Under the pieces are notes generated by a model. It saw only the letters and a list, made by a program, of their open reading frames with translations, was not told the origin of the DNA and ran no database searches. The position numbers and the translations under genes are program-made. From positions 1 to 5,663 of the forward strand of contig JAQGIA010000541.1 in the NCBI GenBank assembly GCA_028291445.1: a stretch of 5,663 nucleotides of DNA, given 5' to 3'. Each line of letters opens with the position of its first letter. Within the stretch, counting starts at the first letter, position 1. Shown here in pieces: positions 1-5,663 of this stretch. Source of the stretch: Belnapia sp. (GTDB lineage: Bacteria; Pseudomonadota; Alphaproteobacteria; Acetobacterales; Acetobacteraceae).

Positions 1-2
1 AC

Positions 3-314
3 AATTTCAACGACGTCATGGCGCGCATCCAGCCCGGCCTGAACATCCGGGTCGACAATACCCTGGCCGGCGACGGCAGCCAGATGGCGGTGAACCTCAA
101 GTTCCGCTCGATCGAGGATTTCGAGCCGACCAAGGTGGCCGAGCAGGTGCCGGCGCTGAAGGCGCTGCTCGAGACCCGCGCCAAGCTGCGCGACCTGATG
201 AGCAAGGTGGACCGCTCCGAGGAGCTCGAAGGGCTGCTCGAGGAGGTCTTGCAGGACAAGGACAAGCTGGCGGCGCTGTCGTCGCAGCTCGGCCTCGACA
301 AGCAGGGGGGCTGA
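3..314 (+). CDS. tssB: TssB (ImpB/VipA) small sheath subunit, 3' part only
   Basis: TssB is the small subunit of the cytoplasmic contractile T6SS sheath and pairs with TssC to form the sheath protomer. The reading frame is open from the left edge, and 103 codons are present. The segment [19 protein letters not shown] (the first five residues lie before the ATG at 18) matches the conserved middle of TssB. It is followed by the family's 'F-S-x-x-DF-P' block (FRSIEDFEP), then [19 protein letters not shown] and a charged C-terminal helix. The ATG at 18 is therefore an internal methionine and the true start lies upstream, outside the window. Family members are about 160-180 residues, so roughly the first 60-70 are missing. 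The helical part present here corresponds to the region that contacts TssC in studied homologues (family knowledge). The TGA stop lies four bases before the tssC start, which favours co-translation of the two sheath subunits. Confidence 0.95.
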   Translation, partial: NFNDVMARIQPGLNIRVDNTLAGDGSQMAVNLKFRSIEDFEPTKVAEQVPALKALLETRAKLRDLMSKVDRSEELEGLLEEVLQDKDKLAALSSQLGLDKQGG

Positions 315-318
315 GCGC

Positions 319-1815
319 ATGAGCGACGCGCAATCGGCGGCCGCGGCCGCCACGACGACGACGGCCGAGGACAGCAACCTCGGCCTGCTGGACCAAGTGC
401 TGGGCGCGACCAAGCAGACCGAGCGCGACCGCGCCCAGGATCTGATCAAGGCGTTAACCGAGGAGGCGCTGAAAGGCACCGTCACCTATAGCCGCAACCT
501 CACCCAGACCTTCGAGCGGGCCTTGGCGGCGCTGGACGTCCAGCTCAGCACGCAGCTCAACGCGGTGATGCACAACGAACGCTTCCTGAAACTGGAAGGC
601 TCCTGGCGCGGGCTGCACTACCTGGTGCAGAACACCGAGACCGGTACCTCGCTGAAGCTGCGGATGCTGCAATGCAGCAAGCGCGACCTGTCGCGCGACC
701 TGCAGAAGGCGGTCGAATTCGACCAGAGTCAGCTCTTCAAGAAGATCTACGAGAACGAGTTCGGCACCCCAGGCGGCGAGCCCTATGGCGCGCTGGTCGG
801 CGACTACGAATGGACCAACCACCCGGACGACATCGAGACGCTGCGGCTCGCCTCCAACGTCGCGGCCAGCGCCTTCGCGCCCTTCATCTCCGGCGTCGGC
901 GCCGGCATGTTCGGCTTCTCCGACTGGCGGGACCTGTCGAAGCCGCGCGACCTGACCAAGATCTTCGAGACGGCGGAATACACCAAGTGGAAGTCCTTCC
1001 GGGAAACCGAGGACAGCCGCTTCGTGACCCTGGTGATGCCGCGGGTCATCGCCCGGCTGCCCTATGGCGCCAATACGGTCCCGGTCGATGATTTCAACTA
1101 CGAGGAAGCCCCCTTCGATGCCGCCGGCAAGGCGAAGTCGATGGACCACAACGAATACTGCTGGATGAACGCCGCCTACGTGATGGCGCAGCGGCTGACC
1201 GATACCTTCGCCCAGACCAGCTTCTGCGTCGCCATCCGTGGTGCCGAGGGCGGTGGCAAGGTGCAGAACCTGCCGAACCATGTCTTCACCTCGGACGACG
1301 GCGACATGGACGCCAAGTGCCCGACCGAGATCGGCATCACCGACCGGCGCGAGGCGGAGCTTTCCTCGCTCGGCTTCCTGCCGCTCTGCCATTACCGCAA
1401 CACCGATTACGCGGTGTTCTTCGGCGCCCAATCCACCCAGAAGCCAAAGAAATACGACCGGCCGGAGGCGACGGCGAATGCCGCCATCTCCGCCCGCCTG
1501 CCCTACCTCATGGCGACCAGCCGCTTCGCGCATTTCCTCAAGGTCATGGCGCGGGACAAGATCGGCTCCTTCATGGAAGCCTCGGATTGCCAGATCTGGC
1601 TGAACCGCTGGATCGTCAACTACGTCAACGGCAACCCGAGCGCCGGGGCCGAGACCAAGGCGCGCTATCCGCTGCGCAGCGCCAAGGTCGAGGTCGTGGA
1701 AATCCCGGGCCGTCCGGGGTCCTACAATGCGGTGGCCTATCTGCAGCCCTGGCTGCAGATGGAGGAACTGACCACCTCCATGCGCATGGTCGCGCGGATT
1801 CCCCAAAAGTCCTGA
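319..1815 (+). CDS. tssC: TssC (ImpC/VipB) large sheath subunit
   Basis: This gene encodes the major T6SS sheath protein, which polymerises with TssB around the Hcp tube and contracts to drive secretion. At 498 residues it is normal for the EvpB/VipB family. Visible conserved blocks are [12 protein letters not shown] (92-103), FDQSQLF (134-140), [10 protein letters not shown] (148-157), [18 protein letters not shown] (401-418) and PLRSAKVEV (451-459). The C-terminal strand region, [22 protein letters not shown], resembles the part used for strand exchange between sheath subunits in known structures. The N-terminus carries a low-complexity Ala/Thr tail (7-15) and then [11 protein letters not shown] (23-33). 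This resembles the exposed TssC helix bound by the ClpV ATPase in Vibrio, an assignment by motif likeness. The ATG at 319 follows a G-rich run at 305-310 at 8-base spacing and gives the expected N-terminus. Codon 46 is TTA, uncommon in such GC-rich DNA. Confidence 0.97.
   Translation: MSDAQSAAAAATTTTAEDSNLGLLDQVLGATKQTERDRAQDLIKALTEEALKGTVTYSRNLTQTFERALAALDVQLSTQLNAVMHNERFLKLEGSWRGLHYLVQNTETGTSLKLRMLQCSKRDLSRDLQKAVEFDQSQLFKKIYENEFGTPGGEPYGALVGDYEWTNHPDDIETLRLASNVAASAFAPFISGVGAGMFGFSDWRDLSKPRDLTKIFETAEYTKWKSFRETEDSRFVTLVMPRVIARLPYGANTVPVDDFNYEEAPFDAAGKAKSMDHNEYCWMNAAYVMAQRLTDTFAQTSFCVAIRGAEGGGKVQNLPNHVFTSDDGDMDAKCPTEIGITDRREAELSSLGFLPLCHYRNTDYAVFFGAQSTQKPKKYDRPEATANAAISARLPYLMATSRFAHFLKVMARDKIGSFMEASDCQIWLNRWIVNYVNGNPSAGAETKARYPLRSAKVEVVEIPGRPGSYNAVAYLQPWLQMEELTTSMRMVARIPQKS
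336..351. repeat. 16-bp perfect GC palindrome just inside tssC
   Basis: Bases 336-351 equal their own reverse complement. In RNA they could form a 6-bp stem (GGCGGC with GCCGCC) and a CGCG loop. The element begins 17 bases after the A of the tssC start codon and encodes part of the poly-alanine tail. It may simply reflect alanine codons in GC-rich DNA. A structure at this distance could also affect translation initiation; that is inference. Confidence 0.5.
595..619 (+). repeat. 25-base direct repeat, copy 1 (in tssC)
   Basis: These 25 bases are identical to 2207-2231 in the second tssC-family gene. They encode the conserved EGSWRGLH segment in the same frame in both genes. The identity marks common ancestry of the two genes plus strong protein-level constraint, or more recent sequence exchange between them. 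Confidence 0.85.
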
Positions 1816-1820
1816 ACCAC

Positions 1821-1842
1821 CCGGCCCCGTCACCGGGGCCGG
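1821..1842 (+). promoter_or_regulatory. Perfect 9-bp GC hairpin between tssC and its paralogue
   Basis: CCGGCCCCG at 1821-1829 pairs perfectly with CGGGGCCGG at 1834-1842 across a TCAC loop, five bases after the tssC stop. There is no T-run after it (the next bases are CCCAGCATGG), so it is not a classic intrinsic terminator. It lies in the only real intergenic gap of the window, at the boundary between highly expressed sheath genes and later genes. Plausible roles are 3'-end protection of the tssBC message, an mRNA processing boundary, or partial attenuation. The hairpin is seen directly; the role is inferred. Confidence 0.6.
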
Positions 1843-1850
1843 CCCAGCAT

Positions 1851-1856
1851 GGGGAG
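1851..1856 (+). promoter_or_regulatory. Likely ribosome binding site for the tssC paralogue
   Basis: GGGGAG lies 11 bases before the ATG at 1868, a slightly long spacing. It supports 1868 as the start. The earlier ATG at 1849 is in another frame and overlaps this purine run. The site begins eight bases after the hairpin at 1821-1842, so folding of that hairpin should leave it accessible. Confidence 0.5.
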
Positions 1857-1867
1857 CGCAGCGGCAG

Positions 1868-3442
1868 ATGGAGGGGTCGCAGCCGGTTTCGGCAGCCGAA
1901 GCCGCAACGGCCAGCGCTGCGCCGCTGCGCCAGGCAGTGCTGGCCGGCGGCTTCCTCGGCCGGGCCGGCGCCGCGGCGGCGGATGCGCTGGCCAGCTTCC
2001 TGGTCGAACGGCCGGGCAGCGCCCTCCGGATGTGGTTCGGCGATGCCGGCATCGCCGCGCTGCTGGCGCATGACGGCACCAGGCGTGGCCGCGCCGAGGG
2101 TTTCCAGCGGCTGGAGGAAGCGGTCGACCGCGATCTCGCCACCATCGACCGCATGGTTTCCGAACAATTGGATGCGACCTTGCGGCAGGACCGGCTCCGC
2201 CGGCTCGAAGGCTCCTGGCGCGGGCTGCACTGGCTGGCCGGGCGGCTGCCGGCGGGCAATCGCTGCAAGGTCAAGCTGCTCAGCCTGCGCTGGTCGGAAG
2301 CCTGCCGCGACTTCGAGCGGGCGGTGGAGTTCGACCAGAGCCAGCTGTTCCGCAAGATCTACGAGGATGAATTCGGCACCCCCGGCGGCGAGCCCTATGG
2401 GCTGCTCTGCGGCGACTGGGAATTGCGCCCCTTCCCCGGCCCCGGCAGCAGCACCGATGACGTGGCTGGCCTCGATGCGCTCTCGGGCATCGCCGCCGCC
2501 GCCTTCTCGCCCACCGTGGTCGCCGCCCATCCTGTGCTGTTCGGCCTCGACACCTGGCAGGAGCTGGGCCCGGCGATCGACCCGACCGAGCCGATGCGCG
2601 GGCCCGACCGGCGGCGCTGGCGCAGCATGCAGGAACGGGAGGACACCCGCTTCCTCGGGGTGCTGCTGCCCCGCGCCCTGGCCCGGCCGCCCTGGCCGGA
2701 TGACGGCGCCCGGGCCGATCGCTTCCGCTACCGGCCGGACCTCGGCCAGCCCGGGGCGCGGGCCTGGATGAGCGCGGTCTATCCGCTGGCCGCCGTCACC
2801 ATCCGGGCCTTCGCCACCTATGGCTGGCCGGCCGATATCCGCGGCGCCATGGTCGGCCATACCGCCGCCGGCGGGGTGGTGGACGGGCTGCCGCAGGAAC
2901 GCTTCGCCTCCGACCCGCCCGGCGCGCCGGGGCGTCCGCCGGTCGAGGTCTCGCTGACCGACGAGCAGGAACGCCAGGTGGTAGAAGCCGGGCTGATGCC
3001 GCTGATCGGGCTGGAAGGCCTGCCGGAAGCCGCCTTCGCCGCCGCCCCCAGCCTGCATCGCCCGCCACGCATGACCGGCGATGGCGCCAATGCCAACCAG
3101 CGGCTCTCGGCGCAGTTCAACGCCGTGCTCTGCGTCAGCCGCTTCGCCCATTGCGTGAAGATGCTGGGCCGCGACATGGTGGGCAGCTTCAAGACGCCGC
3201 AGGATATCGAGCGCAAGCTGCAGACCTGGCTGATGCAATATACCAGCGCCACCAGCGGCGCGGTCGGCGAGAGCGGCGCCCGCCAGCCGCTGCGTTCGTC
3301 CAAGGTCGAGGTGCGGGAGAAGCCGGGGCAGCCCGGCGTCTTCGGCTGCACCATCCTGATGCAACCGCATTTCCAGCTGGACGAGGTGGGCGCGGCCTTC
3401 CGGCTGGTCACCGATCTTTCCGCGCCGAGGGCCGCCGCATGA
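1868..3442 (+). CDS. impD: TssC-family paralogue, ImpD type (second sheath-like protein)
   Basis: This is a full-length second member of the TssC/EvpB sheath family, 524 residues, placed directly after tssC. It retains the family blocks [12 protein letters not shown] (113-124), FDQSQLF (155-161), [10 protein letters not shown] (169-178), SRFAH (424-428) with GRDMVGSF, PLRSSKVEV (474-482) and a C-terminal strand region ending in FRLVTDL. It is therefore intact, not a decaying copy. It differs most at the N-terminus. An Ala-rich start, then LRQAVLAGGFLGR and a helical segment including ALRMWFG, replaces the LLDQVL helix of its neighbour. ImpD-like second TssC proteins occur in rhizobial imp clusters and Agrobacterium (TssC40/TssC41). 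Whether this one enters the sheath, caps it or acts at the baseplate cannot be told from sequence. It overlaps tagJ by four bases, suggesting translational coupling. Assignment to the family is firm; the exact role is open. Confidence 0.9.
   Translation: MEGSQPVSAAEAATASAAPLRQAVLAGGFLGRAGAAAADALASFLVERPGSALRMWFGDAGIAALLAHDGTRRGRAEGFQRLEEAVDRDLATIDRMVSEQLDATLRQDRLRRLEGSWRGLHWLAGRLPAGNRCKVKLLSLRWSEACRDFERAVEFDQSQLFRKIYEDEFGTPGGEPYGLLCGDWELRPFPGPGSSTDDVAGLDALSGIAAAAFSPTVVAAHPVLFGLDTWQELGPAIDPTEPMRGPDRRRWRSMQEREDTRFLGVLLPRALARPPWPDDGARADRFRYRPDLGQPGARAWMSAVYPLAAVTIRAFATYGWPADIRGAMVGHTAAGGVVDGLPQERFASDPPGAPGRPPVEVSLTDEQERQVVEAGLMPLIGLEGLPEAAFAAAPSLHRPPRMTGDGANANQRLSAQFNAVLCVSRFAHCVKMLGRDMVGSFKTPQDIERKLQTWLMQYTSATSGAVGESGARQPLRSSKVEVREKPGQPGVFGCTILMQPHFQLDEVGAAFRLVTDLSAPRAAA
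2207..2231 (+). repeat. 25-base direct repeat, copy 2 (in tssC paralogue)
   Basis: Identical to 595-619, in the same codon frame, 1612 bases downstream. A second near-identical block encodes [10 protein letters not shown] in both genes: 760-788 against 2372-2400, differing at one base. Confidence 0.85.
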
Positions 3443-4242
3443 GCAACATCGGTGACGCATTTCAATCCGGCGACCTCACGGCCGCCATCGCCGCGGCGAC
3501 CGCCGGGGTCAAGGCGGCGCCGCGCGATGCCGGGGCACGCTGGCTGCTGACCGAGATGCTGCTGTTCTCGGGCGAGGTGGAGCGCGCCGACCGCACGCTC
3601 GACAGCGTCATCGAGGAGGAGCCCTCCCCGGCGGTGCTCGAATTCCGCCGCCTGCTGCGGGCCGAGGTGGTGCGACGGCAGGTCTTCGGCGAAGGCCGGG
3701 TGCCGAAATTCCAGGGCGACGAGGCGACGCCGGCGCAGACCGCGGCGATGCGGGCGGTGACCCTGCTGCGGCTGGGCGATGCCGCCGGCGCCACGGCGGC
3801 GACCGCCGAGGCGGAGGAGCTGCGGCCCCGCGCGCCGGGCGAGGCCCGGGCGCCGGATGGCAAGGTCACCGCCTTCGACGATCTGCGCGATGCCGACGAC
3901 CTGTTCAGCCCCTTCTTCGAGGTGCTGACCGCCGGCGGCGACTACATGTGGGTGCCGGTCGAGCGGTTGCAGAGCCTCAGCTTCGAGGCTGCCCGCCGGC
4001 CGCGCGACCTGTTCTGGCGGCGCACCAACCTGGTGCTGAAGGACGGCACCGAGGGACTGGTCTTCATCCCCGCCATCTACCTCTGGACCGATCCCAAGAC
4101 CTCCGCCGCGCTGAAGCTGGGGCGGGAGACGGATTGGCCGGATTCGGGCGACGGGCCGGTGCGCGGCCTCGGCCAGCGGCTGCTGCTGGCCGGCGACGAG
4201 GCGCTGCCCCTGGCCGAGGCAGGCACGCTGACCTTCACATGA
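3439..4242 (+). CDS. tagJ: TagJ (ImpE) T6SS accessory protein
   Basis: This is a 267-residue ImpE-family protein of normal length. Residues 1-60 form short repeated helices of TPR type (GDLTAAIAAATAGVKAAPRDAGARW). The C-terminal half carries the family signature: FDDLRDADDLFSPFFEVL (146-163), then YMWVPVERL and a region with DLFWRRTNLVLKDG and VFIPAIY. In Pseudomonas aeruginosa the homologue (HsiE1) binds the TssB homologue and the ClpV ATPase, linking sheath and disassembly machinery (family knowledge). The ATG at 3439 overlaps the stop of the upstream gene as ATGA and has GAGGG at 3427-3431, 7 bases before it. An open frame continues upstream of 3439, but it lies inside the TssC paralogue in another frame and has no family likeness, so it was not used. 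TagJ is found only in some T6SS classes, so its presence helps type the cluster. Confidence 0.92.
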   Translation: MSNIGDAFQSGDLTAAIAAATAGVKAAPRDAGARWLLTEMLLFSGEVERADRTLDSVIEEEPSPAVLEFRRLLRAEVVRRQVFGEGRVPKFQGDEATPAQTAAMRAVTLLRLGDAAGATAATAEAEELRPRAPGEARAPDGKVTAFDDLRDADDLFSPFFEVLTAGGDYMWVPVERLQSLSFEAARRPRDLFWRRTNLVLKDGTEGLVFIPAIYLWTDPKTSAALKLGRETDWPDSGDGPVRGLGQRLLLAGDEALPLAEAGTLTFT

Positions 4243-4262
4243 GCAAGGCAGCGGGCGCATGA
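4239..4262 (+). other. Seven-codon minicistron linking tagJ to tssE
   Basis: An ATG at 4239 overlaps the tagJ stop (ATGA). It opens a frame reading MSKAAGA and ends at TGA 4260-4262, which itself overlaps the tssE ATG at 4259 (again ATGA). The layout would let a ribosome ending tagJ restart, translate seven codons and restart at tssE. AAGG at 4245-4248 inside the minicistron is a possible ribosome binding site for tssE at 10-base spacing. No peptide function is proposed, and chance is possible in so short a frame. Confidence 0.45.
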
Positions 4263-4756
4263 GCGGCACCTCCGGCGGCCGCATCCGGCTGCCGCTGCTC
4301 GACCGGCTGCTGGATGCCGATCCGGCGGCGCCGGTCGACCCGCCGGTGACGGTGCATTACGCGGTGGAGCTGCTGCGCCAGGCAGTGCGGCGGGATCTGG
4401 AGACGCTGCTGAACGCCAGGCGGCGCCGGGTGCCGCTGCCGGCCGGGCTGGCGGCGCTGCCGACCTCGCCGCTGGGCTACGGCATCCCCGACCCGACCGC
4501 CGGCAGCTTCACCGAGGACGACCGGCGCGAGGCGCTGGCCGCCGAGGTGGAAGCCGCGGTGCGGCGCTTCGAGCCACGGTTGACGAACGTCCGGGTGACC
4601 CTGGCCAAGAACCCGCGCGAGAAATCCGAGCTGATCGACCGCACCCTGCGGCTGAGGGTCGAGGCGGTGCTGCGCAGCGATCCGGTGCCGGAGCAGATCA
4701 CCTTCGAGACGCTGCTCCGCCCGGTCACCCTCGATGTCGCGGTGCGGGAGAGCTAG
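4259..4756 (+). CDS. tssE: TssE (ImpF) gp25-like baseplate protein
   Basis: TssE is the T6SS baseplate component related to phage T4 gp25. It sits with TssF, TssG and TssK where sheath polymerisation starts. The 165-residue protein is a normal length. It shows the family hallmark RRDLETLLNARRRR (44-57), the LGYGIPD segment (72-78) and FEPRL (104-108) at the start of the conserved C-terminal strands. LLDRLLD (13-19) near the N-terminus also fits the family. In gp25-like proteins the conserved Glu of the DLE motif, here E48, is part of the core contact needed for sheath assembly (family knowledge). The ATG at 4259 is the only credible start: in-frame codons just upstream include no ATG, GTG or TTG. 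The gene is embedded in the operon between tagJ and tssF and ends in TAG four bases before the tssF start codon begins. Confidence 0.96.
   Translation: MSGTSGGRIRLPLLDRLLDADPAAPVDPPVTVHYAVELLRQAVRRDLETLLNARRRRVPLPAGLAALPTSPLGYGIPDPTAGSFTEDDRREALAAEVEAAVRRFEPRLTNVRVTLAKNPREKSELIDRTLRLRVEAVLRSDPVPEQITFETLLRPVTLDVAVRES
4746..4750 (+). promoter_or_regulatory. Ribosome binding site deciding the GTG start of tssF
   Basis: GGGAG, inside the last codons of tssE, lies 9 bases before GTG 4760-4762. Together with the conserved TssF N-terminus that begins right after it, this fixes the start although no ATG is available. Confidence 0.6.
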
Positions 4757-4759
4757 GCG

Positions 4760-5663
4760 GTGTCGGAAAGCCTGCTGCCCTATTTCAACCGCGAGCTGGC
4801 CGCCATCCGCAAGGATGCCGGCGATTTCGCCGAGGCATTCCCCAAGGTCGCCGGAAGGCTGCGGCTCTCGGCCGAGACGGTGGACGATCCCTTCGTCGCC
4901 CGGCTGCTGGAAGGCGTCGCCTTCCTGGCCGCGCGGGTGCAGCACCGGCTGGACGACGAGCTGCCCGAGATCAGCGATGCGCTGCTTGAGATGCTGTCGC
5001 CGCATCTGCTGGCGCCGGTGCCCTCGATGACCACGCTGCGGCTCGGCGCGGCGCCGGAAACCCGGGCGGCGGTGAAGATACCGCGCGGCCTCGCGGTCGA
5101 GACCGAGCCGGTGCGCGGCGAGCCGGTGCGGTTCCGCACCTGCCATGACGTGACGCTCTGGCCGTTGGCCATCGAGACGGCGCGGCTCGGCGGGCTGCCA
5201 TTGGCCGCCCCCGCCAATCCGCGCGCGGCGGGGGCGGTCGCCTGCCTGCGGCTGTCGCTGAAGACCATCGCGCCGGATCTGCCGGTGGCGGCGCTCGGGC
5301 TCGACCGGCTGCGGCTGCACCTGCGCGGCATCGGCCCGGTGGCGGCGCAATTGCATGAGTTGCTGTGTACCGCGACCTTGTCGATCGCCCTGGCCGATGG
5401 CCCGGCCGATCCGAAGCCCACCCTGCTCGGCGCCGGTGCCTTGCAGCCGGGCGGCTTCGAGACTGAGGAGGCGGCGCTGCCCTGGCCACGCCGGGCCTTC
5501 GCAGGGCATCGGCTGCTGACCGAGTTCTTCGCCTTCCCCGAGAAATTCCTCTACCTCGACCTCGACGGCCTCGACAGCCGCAGCCTGGTGCAGCGCGGCG
5601 ACCGGATGGAGGTCTTCATCTATCTCAACCGCTCCATGCCCGAGCTGGAGCGGACGCTGAGCG
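4760..5663 (+). CDS. tssF: TssF (ImpG/VasA) baseplate protein, 5' part only
   Basis: TssF is a wedge subunit of the T6SS baseplate and works in a complex with TssG, TssE and TssK. The frame starts at GTG and is open to the right edge, giving 301 codons. Full-length members are about 580-620 residues, so about half is present. The N-terminus SESLLPYFNRELAAIR (2-17) is the typical opening of the family ('LLPYYxRELxxLR'). It is followed by DPFVARLLEGVAFLAARV (43-60) and LLEMLSPHLLAPVPSM (75-90), which are also characteristic. FFAFPEKFLYLDL (256-268) is the mid-protein family motif. Only three bases separate the tssE stop and this start. The rest of tssF, and probably tssG (impH), should follow beyond the window; that is inferred from imp-type clusters. 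Confidence 0.95.
   Translation, partial: MSESLLPYFNRELAAIRKDAGDFAEAFPKVAGRLRLSAETVDDPFVARLLEGVAFLAARVQHRLDDELPEISDALLEMLSPHLLAPVPSMTTLRLGAAPETRAAVKIPRGLAVETEPVRGEPVRFRTCHDVTLWPLAIETARLGGLPLAAPANPRAAGAVACLRLSLKTIAPDLPVAALGLDRLRLHLRGIGPVAAQLHELLCTATLSIALADGPADPKPTLLGAGALQPGGFETEEAALPWPRRAFAGHRLLTEFFAFPEKFLYLDLDGLDSRSLVQRGDRMEVFIYLNRSMPELERTLS

Noticed and set aside
18..314. The ATG at 18 as the real start of the first gene
   Set aside because: Residues NFNDV just before it continue the conserved TssB sequence in the same frame, so the gene is cut by the window edge.
1821..1842. Intergenic hairpin as a full rho-independent terminator
   Set aside because: No T-run follows the stem, and the genes downstream belong to the same machine, so complete termination here is unlikely.
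1816..1867. A promoter for the paralogue in the 52-base gap
   Set aside because: The gap is mostly filled by the GC hairpin and ribosome binding site. I see no -35/-10-like pair or AT-rich stretch.
1849..2073. Alternative ATG at 1849 as the start of the gene after tssC
   Set aside because: It is in a different frame from the TssC-family sequence, ends after 74 codons and gives a low-complexity product.
454..2355. Long antisense open frame of about 633 codons over tssC and the start of its paralogue
   Set aside because: It is opposite two clear T6SS genes. Its product is rich in Arg, Gly, His and Ala with no recognisable domain, as expected when a GC-rich gene is read backwards. It also crosses the intergenic hairpin.
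1317..2771. Sense-strand 484-codon frame spanning the end of tssC and much of its paralogue
   Set aside because: It is out of frame with both genes, and its translation is Arg/Pro/Ala-rich with no motifs, whereas the overlapping frames carry continuous family signatures.
3151..3438. Upstream extension of tagJ to an ATG at 3151
   Set aside because: The extra 96 codons overlap the paralogue in another frame and lack ImpE likeness. The ATG at 3439 has a good ribosome binding site and gives a normal-length protein.
1625..4284. Other long antisense open frames (1625-3460, 2818-4284 and, further on, 4235-5509)
   Set aside because: These are the same codon-bias shadow. Low-complexity Arg/Gly/Ala/Pro translations lie opposite well-supported + strand genes, with no family motifs.

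Overview
This window is an interior piece of a type VI secretion system (T6SS) gene cluster. All six genes lie on the + strand and are packed end to end. The order is tssB (3' part), tssC, a second tssC-family gene, tagJ, tssE and tssF (5' part). This is the impB-impC-impD-impE-impF-impG order of the rhizobial and Agrobacterium 'imp' loci. The DNA is very G+C rich, with G or C at almost every third codon position. Together with the imp order and the paired TssC proteins, this suggests a high-GC alphaproteobacterium, perhaps from the Rhodospirillales/Acetobacteraceae or Rhizobiales. The taxonomic placement is inference; nothing in the window fixes it.

Layout: 3-314 is the C-terminal part of TssB, the small sheath subunit. 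319-1815 is complete TssC, the large sheath subunit. 1816-1867 is the only gap longer than a few bases; it holds a perfect 9-bp GC hairpin and a Shine-Dalgarno-like purine run. 1868-3442 is a diverged full-length TssC paralogue of the ImpD type. 3439-4242 is TagJ/ImpE and overlaps the paralogue by 4 bases (ATGA). 4239-4262 is a seven-codon minicistron whose start overlaps the tagJ stop and whose stop overlaps the tssE start. 4259-4756 is TssE, a gp25-like baseplate protein. 4760-5663 is the first 301 codons of TssF, starting at GTG and running off the window.

How they work together (family knowledge): TssB and TssC form the contractile sheath around the Hcp tube. TssE and TssF belong to the baseplate on which the sheath is built. 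TagJ is an accessory protein linking TssB and the disassembly ATPase ClpV. The role of the TssC paralogue is the least settled part of this locus type. The close spacing, overlaps and lack of any room for an internal promoter argue for one polycistronic unit. The hairpin between the two tssC genes is the one place where output of the abundant sheath genes could be separated from that of the lower-copy genes downstream.

I found no RNA genes, insertion sequences, CRISPR arrays, effector or immunity genes. The core machinery is a known system. The less explained parts are the paralogue's own N-terminus, the inter-tssC hairpin and the tagJ-tssE minicistron.
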